From: Companilactobacillus nodensis DSM 19682 = JCM 14932 = NBRC 107160
GTDB lineage: Bacteria; Bacillota; Bacilli; Lactobacillales; Lactobacillaceae
DNA length: 64,000 nt
Assembly (NCBI RefSeq): GCF_000615905.1
Contig: NZ_BAMN01000005.1
Span: 1 to 64,000, forward strand
Direction of reading: 5' to 3'
The notes beneath the pieces are model-generated. The model was not told the origin of the DNA and ran no database searches. It saw nothing but the letters and a program-made list of their open reading frames with translations. Below, piece after piece: positions 50,433 to 58,579 of this stretch (position 1 is its first letter; each line of letters opens with the position of its first letter). Both the position numbers and the translations under genes were made by a program.

Positions 50433-52924
50433 TTTGGAAGTCCATCAGTCAAAACCCAGTCGATTTTACCAACATAATTACCGCTTGAATTTTTATTATT
50501 GAGTTTCAGGAAAATTCCTTTTTTACTATTCCAATAATTTTCTACATTAACCGTTTGCTCTGCTTCAGATTGCTTCGTATTGGAATAAATATCGGTTGGA
50601 CTAATAAGCGATAATATTTTGCCAGCGTCATTTTTGTACACCATCTCACCGTCAAGTTTTTGAGCAGTTACTACGTTTATTAAATCATGTGCCTGAGCCT
50701 GTAAAGTCCAGCTGCTACCAATATCTCGCCCATCAATTATTTGAATATGCCAATCATTTTGTCGTGGTACTATTTGTCCAGCATAGCCGACATTGACGGA
50801 TTGAAAAGATACATTATCACTTACTTTATACTGCAATCCTCCACCAATAGAAATAATGACAGTACCGACAGAAGAAGTGTTTCCAGAGGTATCAGTTGCT
50901 TTAATAGTTACCGTATTTGATCCCACATGTAACTTAGATTTTGGAACATTAAAAATATAATGTGCAGATTGAGATGTGCTACCCGACAAATTAAAAGTAT
51001 CCTGGGTAACTCCATTAACACCCGGATGCATGGTTATAGTTGAAGGATCAATATACGAACCATTTGAATACTTAACATCCCCACTAATTTGCGTATTATC
51101 TGGGACTGACTCCATACCTTGATAATCAATCTTATCCGATATTGTTAACAACATTGATGGGATAGTAATATTAAACTCCGGAGTATCATCATCAACAATG
51201 AAGTTATCACTGACAAAACAAGCATGTTGTGGACTGACGGTTACCGGACTCGTTCGATTGTTCACAGTCGTATGTAGAACAACCTTTGCATGATTGTTGG
51301 AATTAGACAAATTCTTCCGCATCAAATGTTCTACTTTTCCATTATTGAACTCGCTAGCTTTAATCTCTTCTGGATGATCCGGATCATTATCGTAAACTAT
51401 TTGTCCATCAGTAAAAGTAACCTCAGATGGCAGTGTCATAGAAGCAAGAATCTGACTCCATTCCTTCGAACCATTTTTATAATTTAAATCATAGATAAAA
51501 TCAAGACCATCACCAATATTTACCTTATCATCACCACTATCCGGAATTATCGTTCCCTTGGTTGTATCTTCCAAACTAACTTTTGAATCAGCATTAACAA
51601 ACGATGGAATGGATTCAAATACAATGAGATTATTCTCAGTGAATCGACCGGTAGTACCAGTAAATCCCCACATCAATTTTTTATTGTCACCTAATTTAAA
51701 GTGGCTCATATCTAATTGTTGAGATCCAACAATACTAGTACTGTTGGCAGTACCATCAATATTTTTATCATTAAACGCATAAGATAAGGTGCTTGTCGCA
51801 TGATTAAACTTAACCGTCATATGATGCCAATTAGCATCGGTCAAAGACAGGTTATCATGCAGATTCTTATGATTCATTTTAAAAAACGTTTTAAATCCAT
51901 TCGGGCCATTAGTAATATCTCTCATATATGTAGCATTAGAGTCATATTTATCGATAGTGTAGTTAGCATAACCATCAGGATAATCCATACTGATGTGCTG
52001 ACCCGTTATATTTTGATAATAATCCCATCCATCAGGTTTATTGGGATTTCTTCCTTTCACAATATCAGCGTCAAATGACACACCTTTACCATCTATATCA
52101 TCAGCTCTAGTAAGTCGATTAAGGAATGTATCAAATTCAATTGCAAAACTATTTGGAATTGCCGTTTGAGATATCGGAGCATTTTGAGCAGTGGCACCAA
52201 CATTATTAAAATCAGCCCCCCATACACCTAATGTTTGTCCTGGTGCAGGATTGCCGTCATATCTAGATATTGCCTCAATTCCACCAAAAGAATTCAAAGG
52301 AGAAGAATCAGGCTGGGCATTTTGAAGGACAAATGCCATCCCATCTCCAATCTCCTTTTCATGTTCTTCTTTTCTTTCCTCTACCAGCTTTTTTTTGAAT
52401 TCAAGTTGCTTCTCAGGCGACATACCAACCATATTTTGTTTATCTTTATCAGTTAATACTATATTATCAACGGTTAATTCAGTTGGCTTACCAAAATATA
52501 ACCACATCGACATGGATGAATCTTGAGAAACATCCAAAAAATTCGATTGGCTAGTATTGCTCCAAATGGCTCCTATTTGATTTATATTATGGGTAACTCG
52601 TAAAATTCCGGTTTTATCGTTCGGATTATTTTCACTTTTTCTAATAACCTTTGAAGCATTCATATCCTCGGTAGAATCCTTTTTATGAAATTGACCACGT
52701 AAAAAGGTTGGATCAGATATATCTAATCCCTTCGGAGCTGTGGCTATGGCATTATCCAAGTCCTTCTGATCAGCAGCAGGTTCATCTACTGGAGCAACGT
52801 AGGGTGATGCTGTATTTTCTGCACTTACATTGATAAGACCAGCTTTAAATAAGCACATAATAATTAATATATTAAATACAAAAAATATGAGTGATAATTT
52901 ATAATATTTATTATTAAACAGCAT
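50426..52924 (-). CDS. Large surface protein: L-type-lectin-like domain plus WxL domain (2 of 3)
   Basis: An 832-residue paralogue with the same plan: signal segment to NVSAENT, lectin-like domain (FLDVSQDSSMSMWLYFG, IGDGMAFVLQN, TLGVWGADFNN, FAIEFDTFLNRL, WHHMTVKFNH, MWGFTGTTGRF), middle beta region, WxL domain (GSSWTLQAQAHDL; GKIDWVLTDGLPN). It carries a Lys/Glu-rich insertion of about 40 residues within the lectin domain (MSPEKQLEFKKKLVEERKEE), absent from the other two, which accounts for much of its extra length. AAAGGC site before the ATG. Confidence 0.88.
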   Translation of the reverse strand: MLFNNKYYKLSLIFFVFNILIIMCLFKAGLINVSAENTASPYVAPVDEPAADQKDLDNAIATAPKGLDISDPTFLRGQFHKKDSTEDMNASKVIRKSENNPNDKTGILRVTHNINQIGAIWSNTSQSNFLDVSQDSSMSMWLYFGKPTELTVDNIVLTDKDKQNMVGMSPEKQLEFKKKLVEERKEEHEKEIGDGMAFVLQNAQPDSSPLNSFGGIEAISRYDGNPAPGQTLGVWGADFNNVGATAQNAPISQTAIPNSFAIEFDTFLNRLTRADDIDGKGVSFDADIVKGRNPNKPDGWDYYQNITGQHISMDYPDGYANYTIDKYDSNATYMRDITNGPNGFKTFFKMNHKNLHDNLSLTDANWHHMTVKFNHATSTLSYAFNDKNIDGTANSTSIVGSQQLDMSHFKLGDNKKLMWGFTGTTGRFTENNLIVFESIPSFVNADSKVSLEDTTKGTIIPDSGDDKVNIGDGLDFIYDLNYKNGSKEWSQILASMTLPSEVTFTDGQIVYDNDPDHPEEIKASEFNNGKVEHLMRKNLSNSNNHAKVVLHTTVNNRTSPVTVSPQHACFVSDNFIVDDDTPEFNITIPSMLLTISDKIDYQGMESVPDNTQISGDVKYSNGSYIDPSTITMHPGVNGVTQDTFNLSGSTSQSAHYIFNVPKSKLHVGSNTVTIKATDTSGNTSSVGTVIISIGGGLQYKVSDNVSFQSVNVGYAGQIVPRQNDWHIQIIDGRDIGSSWTLQAQAHDLINVVTAQKLDGEMVYKNDAGKILSLISPTDIYSNTKQSEAEQTVNVENYWNSKKGIFLKLNNKNSSGNYVGKIDWVLTDGLPNK

Positions 52925-52934
52925 AATAAGCCTT

Positions 52935-53036
52935 TCTGGTCGTAGTATATTATCAAATCTATATACATAGTGTATCAGATAATTGGACTAAATTATCAAT
53001 AAATATATTTTTATTTTCTGAAAAATGATTTTATTT
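52935..53036 (-). promoter_or_regulatory. Conserved upstream region of lectin/WxL gene 2
   Basis: The counterpart of 50290-50400, including the TATACATAGTGTATCA dyad. The region upstream of the third paralogue (55323-55440) is not similar; it holds instead the perfect palindrome GTGGTAGCTACCAC. Confidence 0.5.
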
Positions 53037-55322
53037 TTACATACTATCTACTAGACACCAGTGGATTCTACCCCTATATGATCCTGCTTGATTACAACTA
53101 TTCAACTTCAACATAATTCCACAATCATTATTCCAAGTACTAGCCACATCCACAGTTTGAACATTGTCATCTGATTTAACATTGGTGAATATGGTTGTTG
53201 CTTGATGTAATTCGACGACTCCTCCATCTGGATTCTTATAAACAACATCTCCATCAAGAACATCCTTCGTTTCATTTTGAATCATTTTTTCAGCTTTTGC
53301 TTGTAGCTGCCAGGAATTACCACTGGGACGACTGTCGACAACTTCCACTTGCCATCCCTCTTGTCGACCCACCATTTCATTGGTCGTGCCTGCCATTACT
53401 GGAACAAATGAAACCTCTTCTTTTACGTTGCCAAATTGTAGTCCACCGCCAATATTAATAATAATTTCATACTCTTTAGTTTTCATATTATATTTATTTT
53501 TAGCACTAATTTTCAAATTATTTTGGCCAATGTGTAAGTTCTTTTTATCAATGTATAGAACAAAACTAGCTTTTTTAGATATGGCTCCAGATAGTTTCAT
53601 AGCTCCAGTGTTACCATTCAAACTATTCATTACAGTAACTATAGTTGGGTCAATTCTTCCACCATTTGCAAACCAAACTTCACCATGAATCTCTAAACTA
53701 TCAGGAACTTGGCTCATTGACCCAAAGTTTAATGTACCCGCTGGATTCGTGGACATCATCAGTGCCGGCACGTCGATATTGAATTCTGGCGTATCATTAT
53801 CAACAATCAAATTGTCGCTTTCAAAACGGACATGTGCCGGTGCAACTCTCGTTGAATATTTTACTTTATCAACATTGGCATGTACTTCAATCGTTGCCTG
53901 TGAAATGTTTTTGGAAAGACTGTGTGACAATTCAAATTGGATTTTTTTATCATTTAATGACGATAAAGAAATTGATTCTGGATTACCTTCATCCCCTTTA
54001 TATGTGATAGTTGCAGAATTAAAAATCACATTATCTGGAAGATCAATAGTAGCCAAGACCTTTTCCCAGTCCTTCGAACCATCCACATAATTTAGATTAT
54101 AAATAAATGTTAAGTCATCACCGACTTCAACATGGTTATGACCGCTGGTCAATATCTTATTACCAGTATTATCACGAATCGAAACATCTGAGTCAGCATT
54201 TACATATGAAGGAATCGATTCAAAAATAATTAAATTATTCTCCATTTGCCAACCAGTCGAACCAGTGAATCCCCATCGCAACTTATTAGTATCTTTCAAA
54301 TCGAAGTGATTGATATCTAACGATTGCTCCCACTTATACGGCGTATCTTTGGCAGATCCGTCAAGACCTTTATCATCATATTTCATATAAAGTGTGTGAT
54401 TCTTGGTATTCCATTTCATCGTTACATGATGCCATTGTGAATCTGTAATAGGCATACTGTTTTTGCTATTTTGATGATTCAAAAGAAAATAATATCTTCT
54501 ATCTCGTTCAGCTGCAGTACGTTTGGGTATATAAGTGGTCGGCAAATCAGGATAATTCATAGCTATATGCTTAGCATACTTACCAATATCAAAAGATACT
54601 CCCTCACCATTGATAACGTTAGGAGTGTCTTTCATATTTAAATAAGTATCGAATTCAATAGCAAAACTTTTCTGAATAGCAGTTTTAGCAATTGAACTTG
54701 TAGGAACTTCAACTTTGTTGTTAAAATCAGCGCCCCATACACCCAAGGTTTCCCCATAAGCAGGGTTGCCATTATAAGTGGAAATTGCATTAACACCACG
54801 ATCATCATTTTGTAGCACGAACGCCATTCCATCACCCACAGAATTAGCATTATTGGGGTCTTTAGGATGACCGAAGTACATCCACATCGACATGGTTTGA
54901 TCCTTAGTCACGTCAAAATAATTATTACCATCAATGTTGCTCCAAATAGAACCCAATTGATTATTACCATGAGTAACTCGCAAGATACCTGTACGATCAT
55001 TTGCATCGGACTCATTACGATGAATAACCTTTGAAGCATTCAAATTATATTTTTTACTGACATCATTTGATTTATAAAACTGTCCTTGAATAAAACTCTC
55101 TTCCAGAATGTCCATTCCGCGAGGTGCAGTATCTAACGCGTGTTGCAAATCGGTCGCATCTGCTGGTGCTGAATCTACTGGCAACTCAACATTCACATCA
55201 TTATTATTGTTGTTACTAGAAGGTGGCCTGGCTGCCAGAACTTCACGATTAGTTGCGACCAATACGGAGAATGCCAGAAACAATATATAGGCTACTTTAT
55301 TAGTGAACTTGTAACTTTTCAT
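53037..55322 (-). CDS. Large surface protein: L-type-lectin-like domain plus WxL domain (3 of 3)
   Basis: A 761-residue paralogue. Signal segment to EVLAARP; an Asn-rich linker; lectin-like domain (YFDVTKDQTMSMWMYFG, VGDGMAFVLQNDD, TLGVWGADFNN, FAIEFDTYLN, WHHVTMKWNTKNHTLYMKYDD, RWGFTGSTGW); middle beta region; WxL domain (GNSWQLQAKAEKM; GRIHWCLVDSM). The first motif is WQL and the second WCL, both still W-x-L. More divergent than the other two, and with its own promoter region. AAAGGT lies seven bases before ATG 55322. Confidence 0.88.
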   Translation of the reverse strand: MKSYKFTNKVAYILFLAFSVLVATNREVLAARPPSSNNNNNDVNVELPVDSAPADATDLQHALDTAPRGMDILEESFIQGQFYKSNDVSKKYNLNASKVIHRNESDANDRTGILRVTHGNNQLGSIWSNIDGNNYFDVTKDQTMSMWMYFGHPKDPNNANSVGDGMAFVLQNDDRGVNAISTYNGNPAYGETLGVWGADFNNKVEVPTSSIAKTAIQKSFAIEFDTYLNMKDTPNVINGEGVSFDIGKYAKHIAMNYPDLPTTYIPKRTAAERDRRYYFLLNHQNSKNSMPITDSQWHHVTMKWNTKNHTLYMKYDDKGLDGSAKDTPYKWEQSLDINHFDLKDTNKLRWGFTGSTGWQMENNLIIFESIPSYVNADSDVSIRDNTGNKILTSGHNHVEVGDDLTFIYNLNYVDGSKDWEKVLATIDLPDNVIFNSATITYKGDEGNPESISLSSLNDKKIQFELSHSLSKNISQATIEVHANVDKVKYSTRVAPAHVRFESDNLIVDNDTPEFNIDVPALMMSTNPAGTLNFGSMSQVPDSLEIHGEVWFANGGRIDPTIVTVMNSLNGNTGAMKLSGAISKKASFVLYIDKKNLHIGQNNLKISAKNKYNMKTKEYEIIINIGGGLQFGNVKEEVSFVPVMAGTTNEMVGRQEGWQVEVVDSRPSGNSWQLQAKAEKMIQNETKDVLDGDVVYKNPDGGVVELHQATTIFTNVKSDDNVQTVDVASTWNNDCGIMLKLNSCNQAGSYRGRIHWCLVDSM

Positions 55323-55442
55323 TAATTTACCTTTCGTGGTAGCTACCACTCTACAATTTTAGAAACTAATTGTATCAGAAATTTTTCACCAAATGTTATC
55401 GAAGTTTTCATATAAAAGTTCAATTAATTAATTTCAAAAAAT

Positions 55443-55475
55443 AAATAGGCAACCCGCTGGGGTTGCCTATTTATA
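55443..55475 (-). terminator. Terminator of the TrpXYZ-like operon
   Basis: AAATAGGCAACCC and GGGTTGCCTATTT form a near-perfect stem directly behind the ATPase stop. Confidence 0.85.
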
Positions 55476-55477
55476 TC

Positions 55478-56254
55478 TTATTCTTGGAACAATTTAACCA
55501 AGTCTTCTGCATGAAGATTATGTTTTTCTTCACCTTTAACATCCAATTTGATCTGTCCATCTTGAACCATGATCAAGCGATTACCATACTTCAAGGCATC
55601 AGACATTTTGTGTGTGATCATCATTGTAGTTAATCCTTCACGTGTCACGATTTCTTGAGTTATATTCATAACATCACTACTTGTTTTGGGGTCTAGTGCA
55701 GCAGTATGTTCGTCCAACAATAATAACTTGGGCTTACTCAATGTCGCCATTAACAATGACAATGCTTGACGTTGTCCACCAGATAGATATTTGACTTGTG
55801 TTTCTAATCTATCTTCTAATCCCATATTCAATGTTTTTAACAACTTACGATATCTATTCCACTGATCAACTTTCTTATATCTTCGCAAACTTATCGTCTG
55901 CGTGTGACTTTGTGCCAAGACCAGGTTTTCCGCAACACTCAAGTCACCAGCCGTTCCCATCTTTGGATCTTGGAATACACGTGACATCCAACGAGCACGA
56001 TAGGAAACCGGCTTTTTAACAACATTATGATGTTCCAAGTTGATTTCACCAGCGTCTGCTGATAATGTTCCCGCGATCGTGTTCAATAATGTCGATTTAC
56101 CAGCACCGTTATTACCAATAACGGAGATGAAGTCACCATCATAAACTTTTAAGCTAACATTTTTTAAGATATGCTTCTCATTCTCTGTTCCCGGAAAGAA
56201 TACCTTTTGTAAGTTTTTGACTACCAATGTCTCTGATTTCGTCTCGTTGTTCAT
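55478..56254 (-). CDS. ABC transporter ATPase, TrpZ-like
   Basis: A 258-residue ATPase: Walker A GNNGAGKST, signature LSGGQRQ, Walker B LLLLDEHTAALDP, switch His MITHKMSDAL. ATG 56254 has AAGGTGAAAATT upstream; an in-frame GTG at 56263 is less likely. The start overlaps the permease C-terminus by 77 bases, a long overlap that may reflect an extended permease tail. Third gene of the importer operon whose binding protein is of the PF04392 type. Confidence 0.88.
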   Translation of the reverse strand: MNNETKSETLVVKNLQKVFFPGTENEKHILKNVSLKVYDGDFISVIGNNGAGKSTLLNTIAGTLSADAGEINLEHHNVVKKPVSYRARWMSRVFQDPKMGTAGDLSVAENLVLAQSHTQTISLRRYKKVDQWNRYRKLLKTLNMGLEDRLETQVKYLSGGQRQALSLLMATLSKPKLLLLDEHTAALDPKTSSDVMNITQEIVTREGLTTMMITHKMSDALKYGNRLIMVQDGQIKLDVKGEEKHNLHAEDLVKLFQE

Positions 56255-57155
56255 AATTTTCACCTTCCGATATTTGTGCTAAGTATTGTTTGAGTTGCCT
56301 CTTAGTCTGGATACGATTCTGAATAATTGGTACACAGATGACAATTACCAAGATAATGGCTGAAAGAATCTTCAGGTCATCTGGTGGGAATCCTAATCCC
56401 ATGGCGACCGTTAATAATAGACGATAGATAATTGCACCGAAGACCATTGCTAATAATCTGACCATAATTTTGCGTCCGCGTAGGAAAATTTCACCGACCA
56501 GTACTGAGGCAAGTCCGATAACGATCGTTCCGATTCCCATTCCGATATCTGCATAACCGTTACTTTGAGCAATCAGCGAACCAGATAGAGCAATCAATCC
56601 GTTGGAGATCATATAACCAAAGATGATCATGCCATCGGTCTTGATACCATTAGCCGAACTCATTTCCTTATTATTTCCAGTTGCCATTAGTGATAGACCT
56701 AGTCTGGTTTTGAAGAGGCTATATAACAATGCCACTACGATCGAAACAATGATCAAACCGACAATAATTGTTTGAATATCCGGGGCAAGGCTCTCAGGCA
56801 AGTAACTTGTCAAAACCTTTTGATCGAGTAATGGGATGTTTGACTTACCCATGATATGCATGTTAACCGAATATAATCCGGTCATTGTCAAGATTCCGGC
56901 AAGTAGTGATGGAATCTTCAGTTTAGTGTCAAGTACTCCGGTCACGATACCAGCCAGACATCCCGCCAAGAATCCAGCAATCGTAGCAATAAAGGTAGAT
57001 TGACCGTGTAGCATTAGACTAATTGTGACGGCAGCACCGAAAGGAAAACTTCCTTCGGTAGTCAAATCGGGAATATCTAAAATTCTAAATGTAATGAACA
57101 CCCCGATAACTAACGGTGCCCACAATAATCCTTGTCCCAAACTAGATATAAGCAT
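56178..57155 (-). CDS. ABC transporter permease, TrpY-like (BPD_transp_2)
   Basis: A 325-residue permease with about eight membrane segments: FRILDIPDLTTEGSFPFGAAVTISLML at the start, GNNKEMSSANGIKTDGMIIFGYMISNGLIALSG in the middle, the pattern of branched-chain-type permeases that work with PF04392 binding proteins. AGGAG lies ten bases before the ATG. The C-terminal hydrophilic tail (QISEGENYEQRDEIRD) overlaps the ATPase gene. Second gene of the operon. Confidence 0.87.
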   Translation of the reverse strand: MLISSLGQGLLWAPLVIGVFITFRILDIPDLTTEGSFPFGAAVTISLMLHGQSTFIATIAGFLAGCLAGIVTGVLDTKLKIPSLLAGILTMTGLYSVNMHIMGKSNIPLLDQKVLTSYLPESLAPDIQTIIVGLIIVSIVVALLYSLFKTRLGLSLMATGNNKEMSSANGIKTDGMIIFGYMISNGLIALSGSLIAQSNGYADIGMGIGTIVIGLASVLVGEIFLRGRKIMVRLLAMVFGAIIYRLLLTVAMGLGFPPDDLKILSAIILVIVICVPIIQNRIQTKRQLKQYLAQISEGENYEQRDEIRDIGSQKLTKGILSGNRE

Positions 57156-57173
57156 AAGCGATGATCTCCTTTT

Positions 57174-58142
57174 CTAAGGTTTCGTAATTGAACTAGGATC
57201 GATACCAATTGCCTTGGCGTTGTCCTTGTTGACGTACAATCTCAAAGTCTTTGATGTTTCAATTGCCATAGTTTCTGGTTTTTTCTTATTTACTAAGATT
57301 TGATAAGCCATTTCTCCAGCTTGTCTACCAAGATCTTTGTAGTTGATACCGTAGGTTGTTGTACCACCATCTTGCGCCATCTCAATGGAACCTGTAACAA
57401 CTGGTAACTTAGCTTCTTTGGCTTTTTTACCGATTGTTTTCATAGAACTTGCCATCAGGTTATCTGTTGGTAGATAGATTCCTGAAACAGTATCTTTCAT
57501 CCCTGATACGGCACTGGCAACATCGTTAGTACTTGTGACACTGACTGTCTTAATAGCAATGTTATTAGCTTTGGCATATTTCTTAGCACGCTTAACTTGT
57601 AAAACTGAATTTTCTTCTGATGAATCATACATGATTCCAATTGGCTTGTTACTTGTAGCAATTGATTTCAACAACTTCACTTGCTTCTCAACTGGTGATC
57701 TGTCGCTGGCACCAGTGACATTTGTTCCGGGCTTGTTGTTTGATTTAACTAATCCGGCACCCTTTGGATCAGTAACGGCTGTCAAAACAATTGGTGTTGC
57801 CTTAGTTTTCTTTGACAATCCCTGTGCTGCTTGAGTTCCGATTGCTAAGAGCAAGTCTGGTTTCTTTTGAGTTAATTGTTGACTCATAGAGTTGACGTTT
57901 GATTGATCCCCTTGTGCATTCATATATGAATAATTGACTTTCATTGACTTGTCATGCTTCTTAACAGCATCAGTCAATCCTGATTTGAAACCATTTCTAG
58001 CGGCATCAAGTGATCCATGTTGAACGATTTGTAAAATACCGACATTAAGTGTCTTGTTATCTGCTTGTGATGATGATGAACAGCCGGTTAATACGACCGC
58101 TGCCATAATAATTGTAATTAATCCCATTAAATATTTTTTCAT
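57174..58142 (-). CDS. ABC transporter substrate-binding lipoprotein, TrpX-like
   Basis: A 322-residue lipoprotein: lipobox VLTGC with Cys21, then a PF04392-type binding protein (LNVGILQIVQHGSLDAARNGF, LLLAIGTQAAQGLSKKT, TDPKGAGLV, GIMYDSSEENSVLQVKRAKKYA, GIYLPTDNLMASSM). In streptococci this family with its permease and ATPase (TrpXYZ) is assigned to tryptophan uptake. Here the leader peptide is rich in Phe codons instead, suggesting an aromatic amino acid, perhaps phenylalanine. GGGAGG lies nine bases before the ATG. First gene of the operon. Confidence 0.87.
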   Translation of the reverse strand: MKKYLMGLITIIMAAVVLTGCSSSSQADNKTLNVGILQIVQHGSLDAARNGFKSGLTDAVKKHDKSMKVNYSYMNAQGDQSNVNSMSQQLTQKKPDLLLAIGTQAAQGLSKKTKATPIVLTAVTDPKGAGLVKSNNKPGTNVTGASDRSPVEKQVKLLKSIATSNKPIGIMYDSSEENSVLQVKRAKKYAKANNIAIKTVSVTSTNDVASAVSGMKDTVSGIYLPTDNLMASSMKTIGKKAKEAKLPVVTGSIEMAQDGGTTTYGINYKDLGRQAGEMAYQILVNKKKPETMAIETSKTLRLYVNKDNAKAIGIDPSSITKP

Positions 58143-58174
58143 AAGTGATATCCTCCCGATAATTAAAAAAAGGT

Positions 58175-58218
58175 AAATAAAAAACCAGATAGATTTTTAG
58201 AAAAATCCATCTGGTTTA
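58175..58218 (-). terminator. Attenuator terminator before the TrpXYZ-like operon
   Basis: On the minus strand ACCAGATGGATTTTT (58215-58201) and AAAAATCTATCTGGT (58198-58184) form a strong stem followed by TTTTT, 40 bases before the binding-protein gene. Its 3' arm repeats the 3' arm of an upstream hairpin (58243-58271). Confidence 0.88.
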
Positions 58219-58242
58219 AACATCGGGCCCGAATATTTGTCC

Positions 58243-58271
58243 CCAGATAGATTTTACCCGTATCTATCTGG
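58243..58271 (-). promoter_or_regulatory. Alternative hairpin of the attenuator
   Basis: CCAGATAGAT (58271-58262) pairs with ATCTATCTGG (58252-58243). The second arm is also complementary, with one G-U pair, to the first arm of the terminator (CCAGATGGAT, 58214-58205). The two foldings exclude one another. Upstream a further 11-bp hairpin GATACGAACGC/GCGTTCGTATC lies at 58308-58337. Confidence 0.75.
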
Positions 58272-58357
58272 CTTAATGACATGTTCAAAAACTTTAGCCA
58301 ATCAATAGATACGAACGCTTGCGTACGCGTTCGTATCCAGTTGACTGAACACAAACG

Positions 58358-58426
58358 CTATCTAAAGAAAAAGCTAAAGGCAAATTGACTATTCAAATGT
58401 GTGATATTGCTATTCAGTTTTATCAT
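58358..58426 (-). CDS. Phenylalanine-rich leader peptide
   Basis: A 22-codon frame with an AAAGG site about nine to ten bases before its ATG, starting about 36 bases from the predicted transcript start. Near its end it reads FAFSFFFR: five Phe codons in seven, then Arg and TAG. The bases CTTTAGC (58379-58373), which lie across the Phe codons, are complementary to GCTAAAG further down the leader (58298-58292). Translation of this stretch would therefore change leader folding. Type and position match amino-acid attenuation leaders. Confidence 0.7.
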   Translation of the reverse strand: MIKLNSNITHLNSQFAFSFFFR

Positions 58427-58468
58427 AGTTAATTACCTTTCCTTTCATGTCTTTAATTTACAATGACT

Positions 58469-58497
58469 AGTAAACCATGTACAAATTACGCTGTCAA
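58469..58497 (-). promoter_or_regulatory. Promoter of the TrpXYZ-like operon
   Basis: On the minus strand TTGACA (58497-58492), 17-base spacer, TTTACT (58474-58469). The leader from the expected start (about 58462) to the first gene is about 320 bases. The rest of 58498-58579 shows nothing definite. Confidence 0.8.
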
Positions 58498-58579
58498 CAA
58501 TTTTCTTAATAATTGGATAATATTATGAGTAAAAATCTAATTTAAAATGCAGTCATAAACACTGCTACAACAACGTTTA

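Noticed and set aside
58143-58470. A T-box riboswitch before the TrpXYZ-like operon
   Set aside because: No AGGGTGGNACC-type T-box sequence and no Stem I features; the leader instead has a Phe-rich peptide and simple alternating hairpins.
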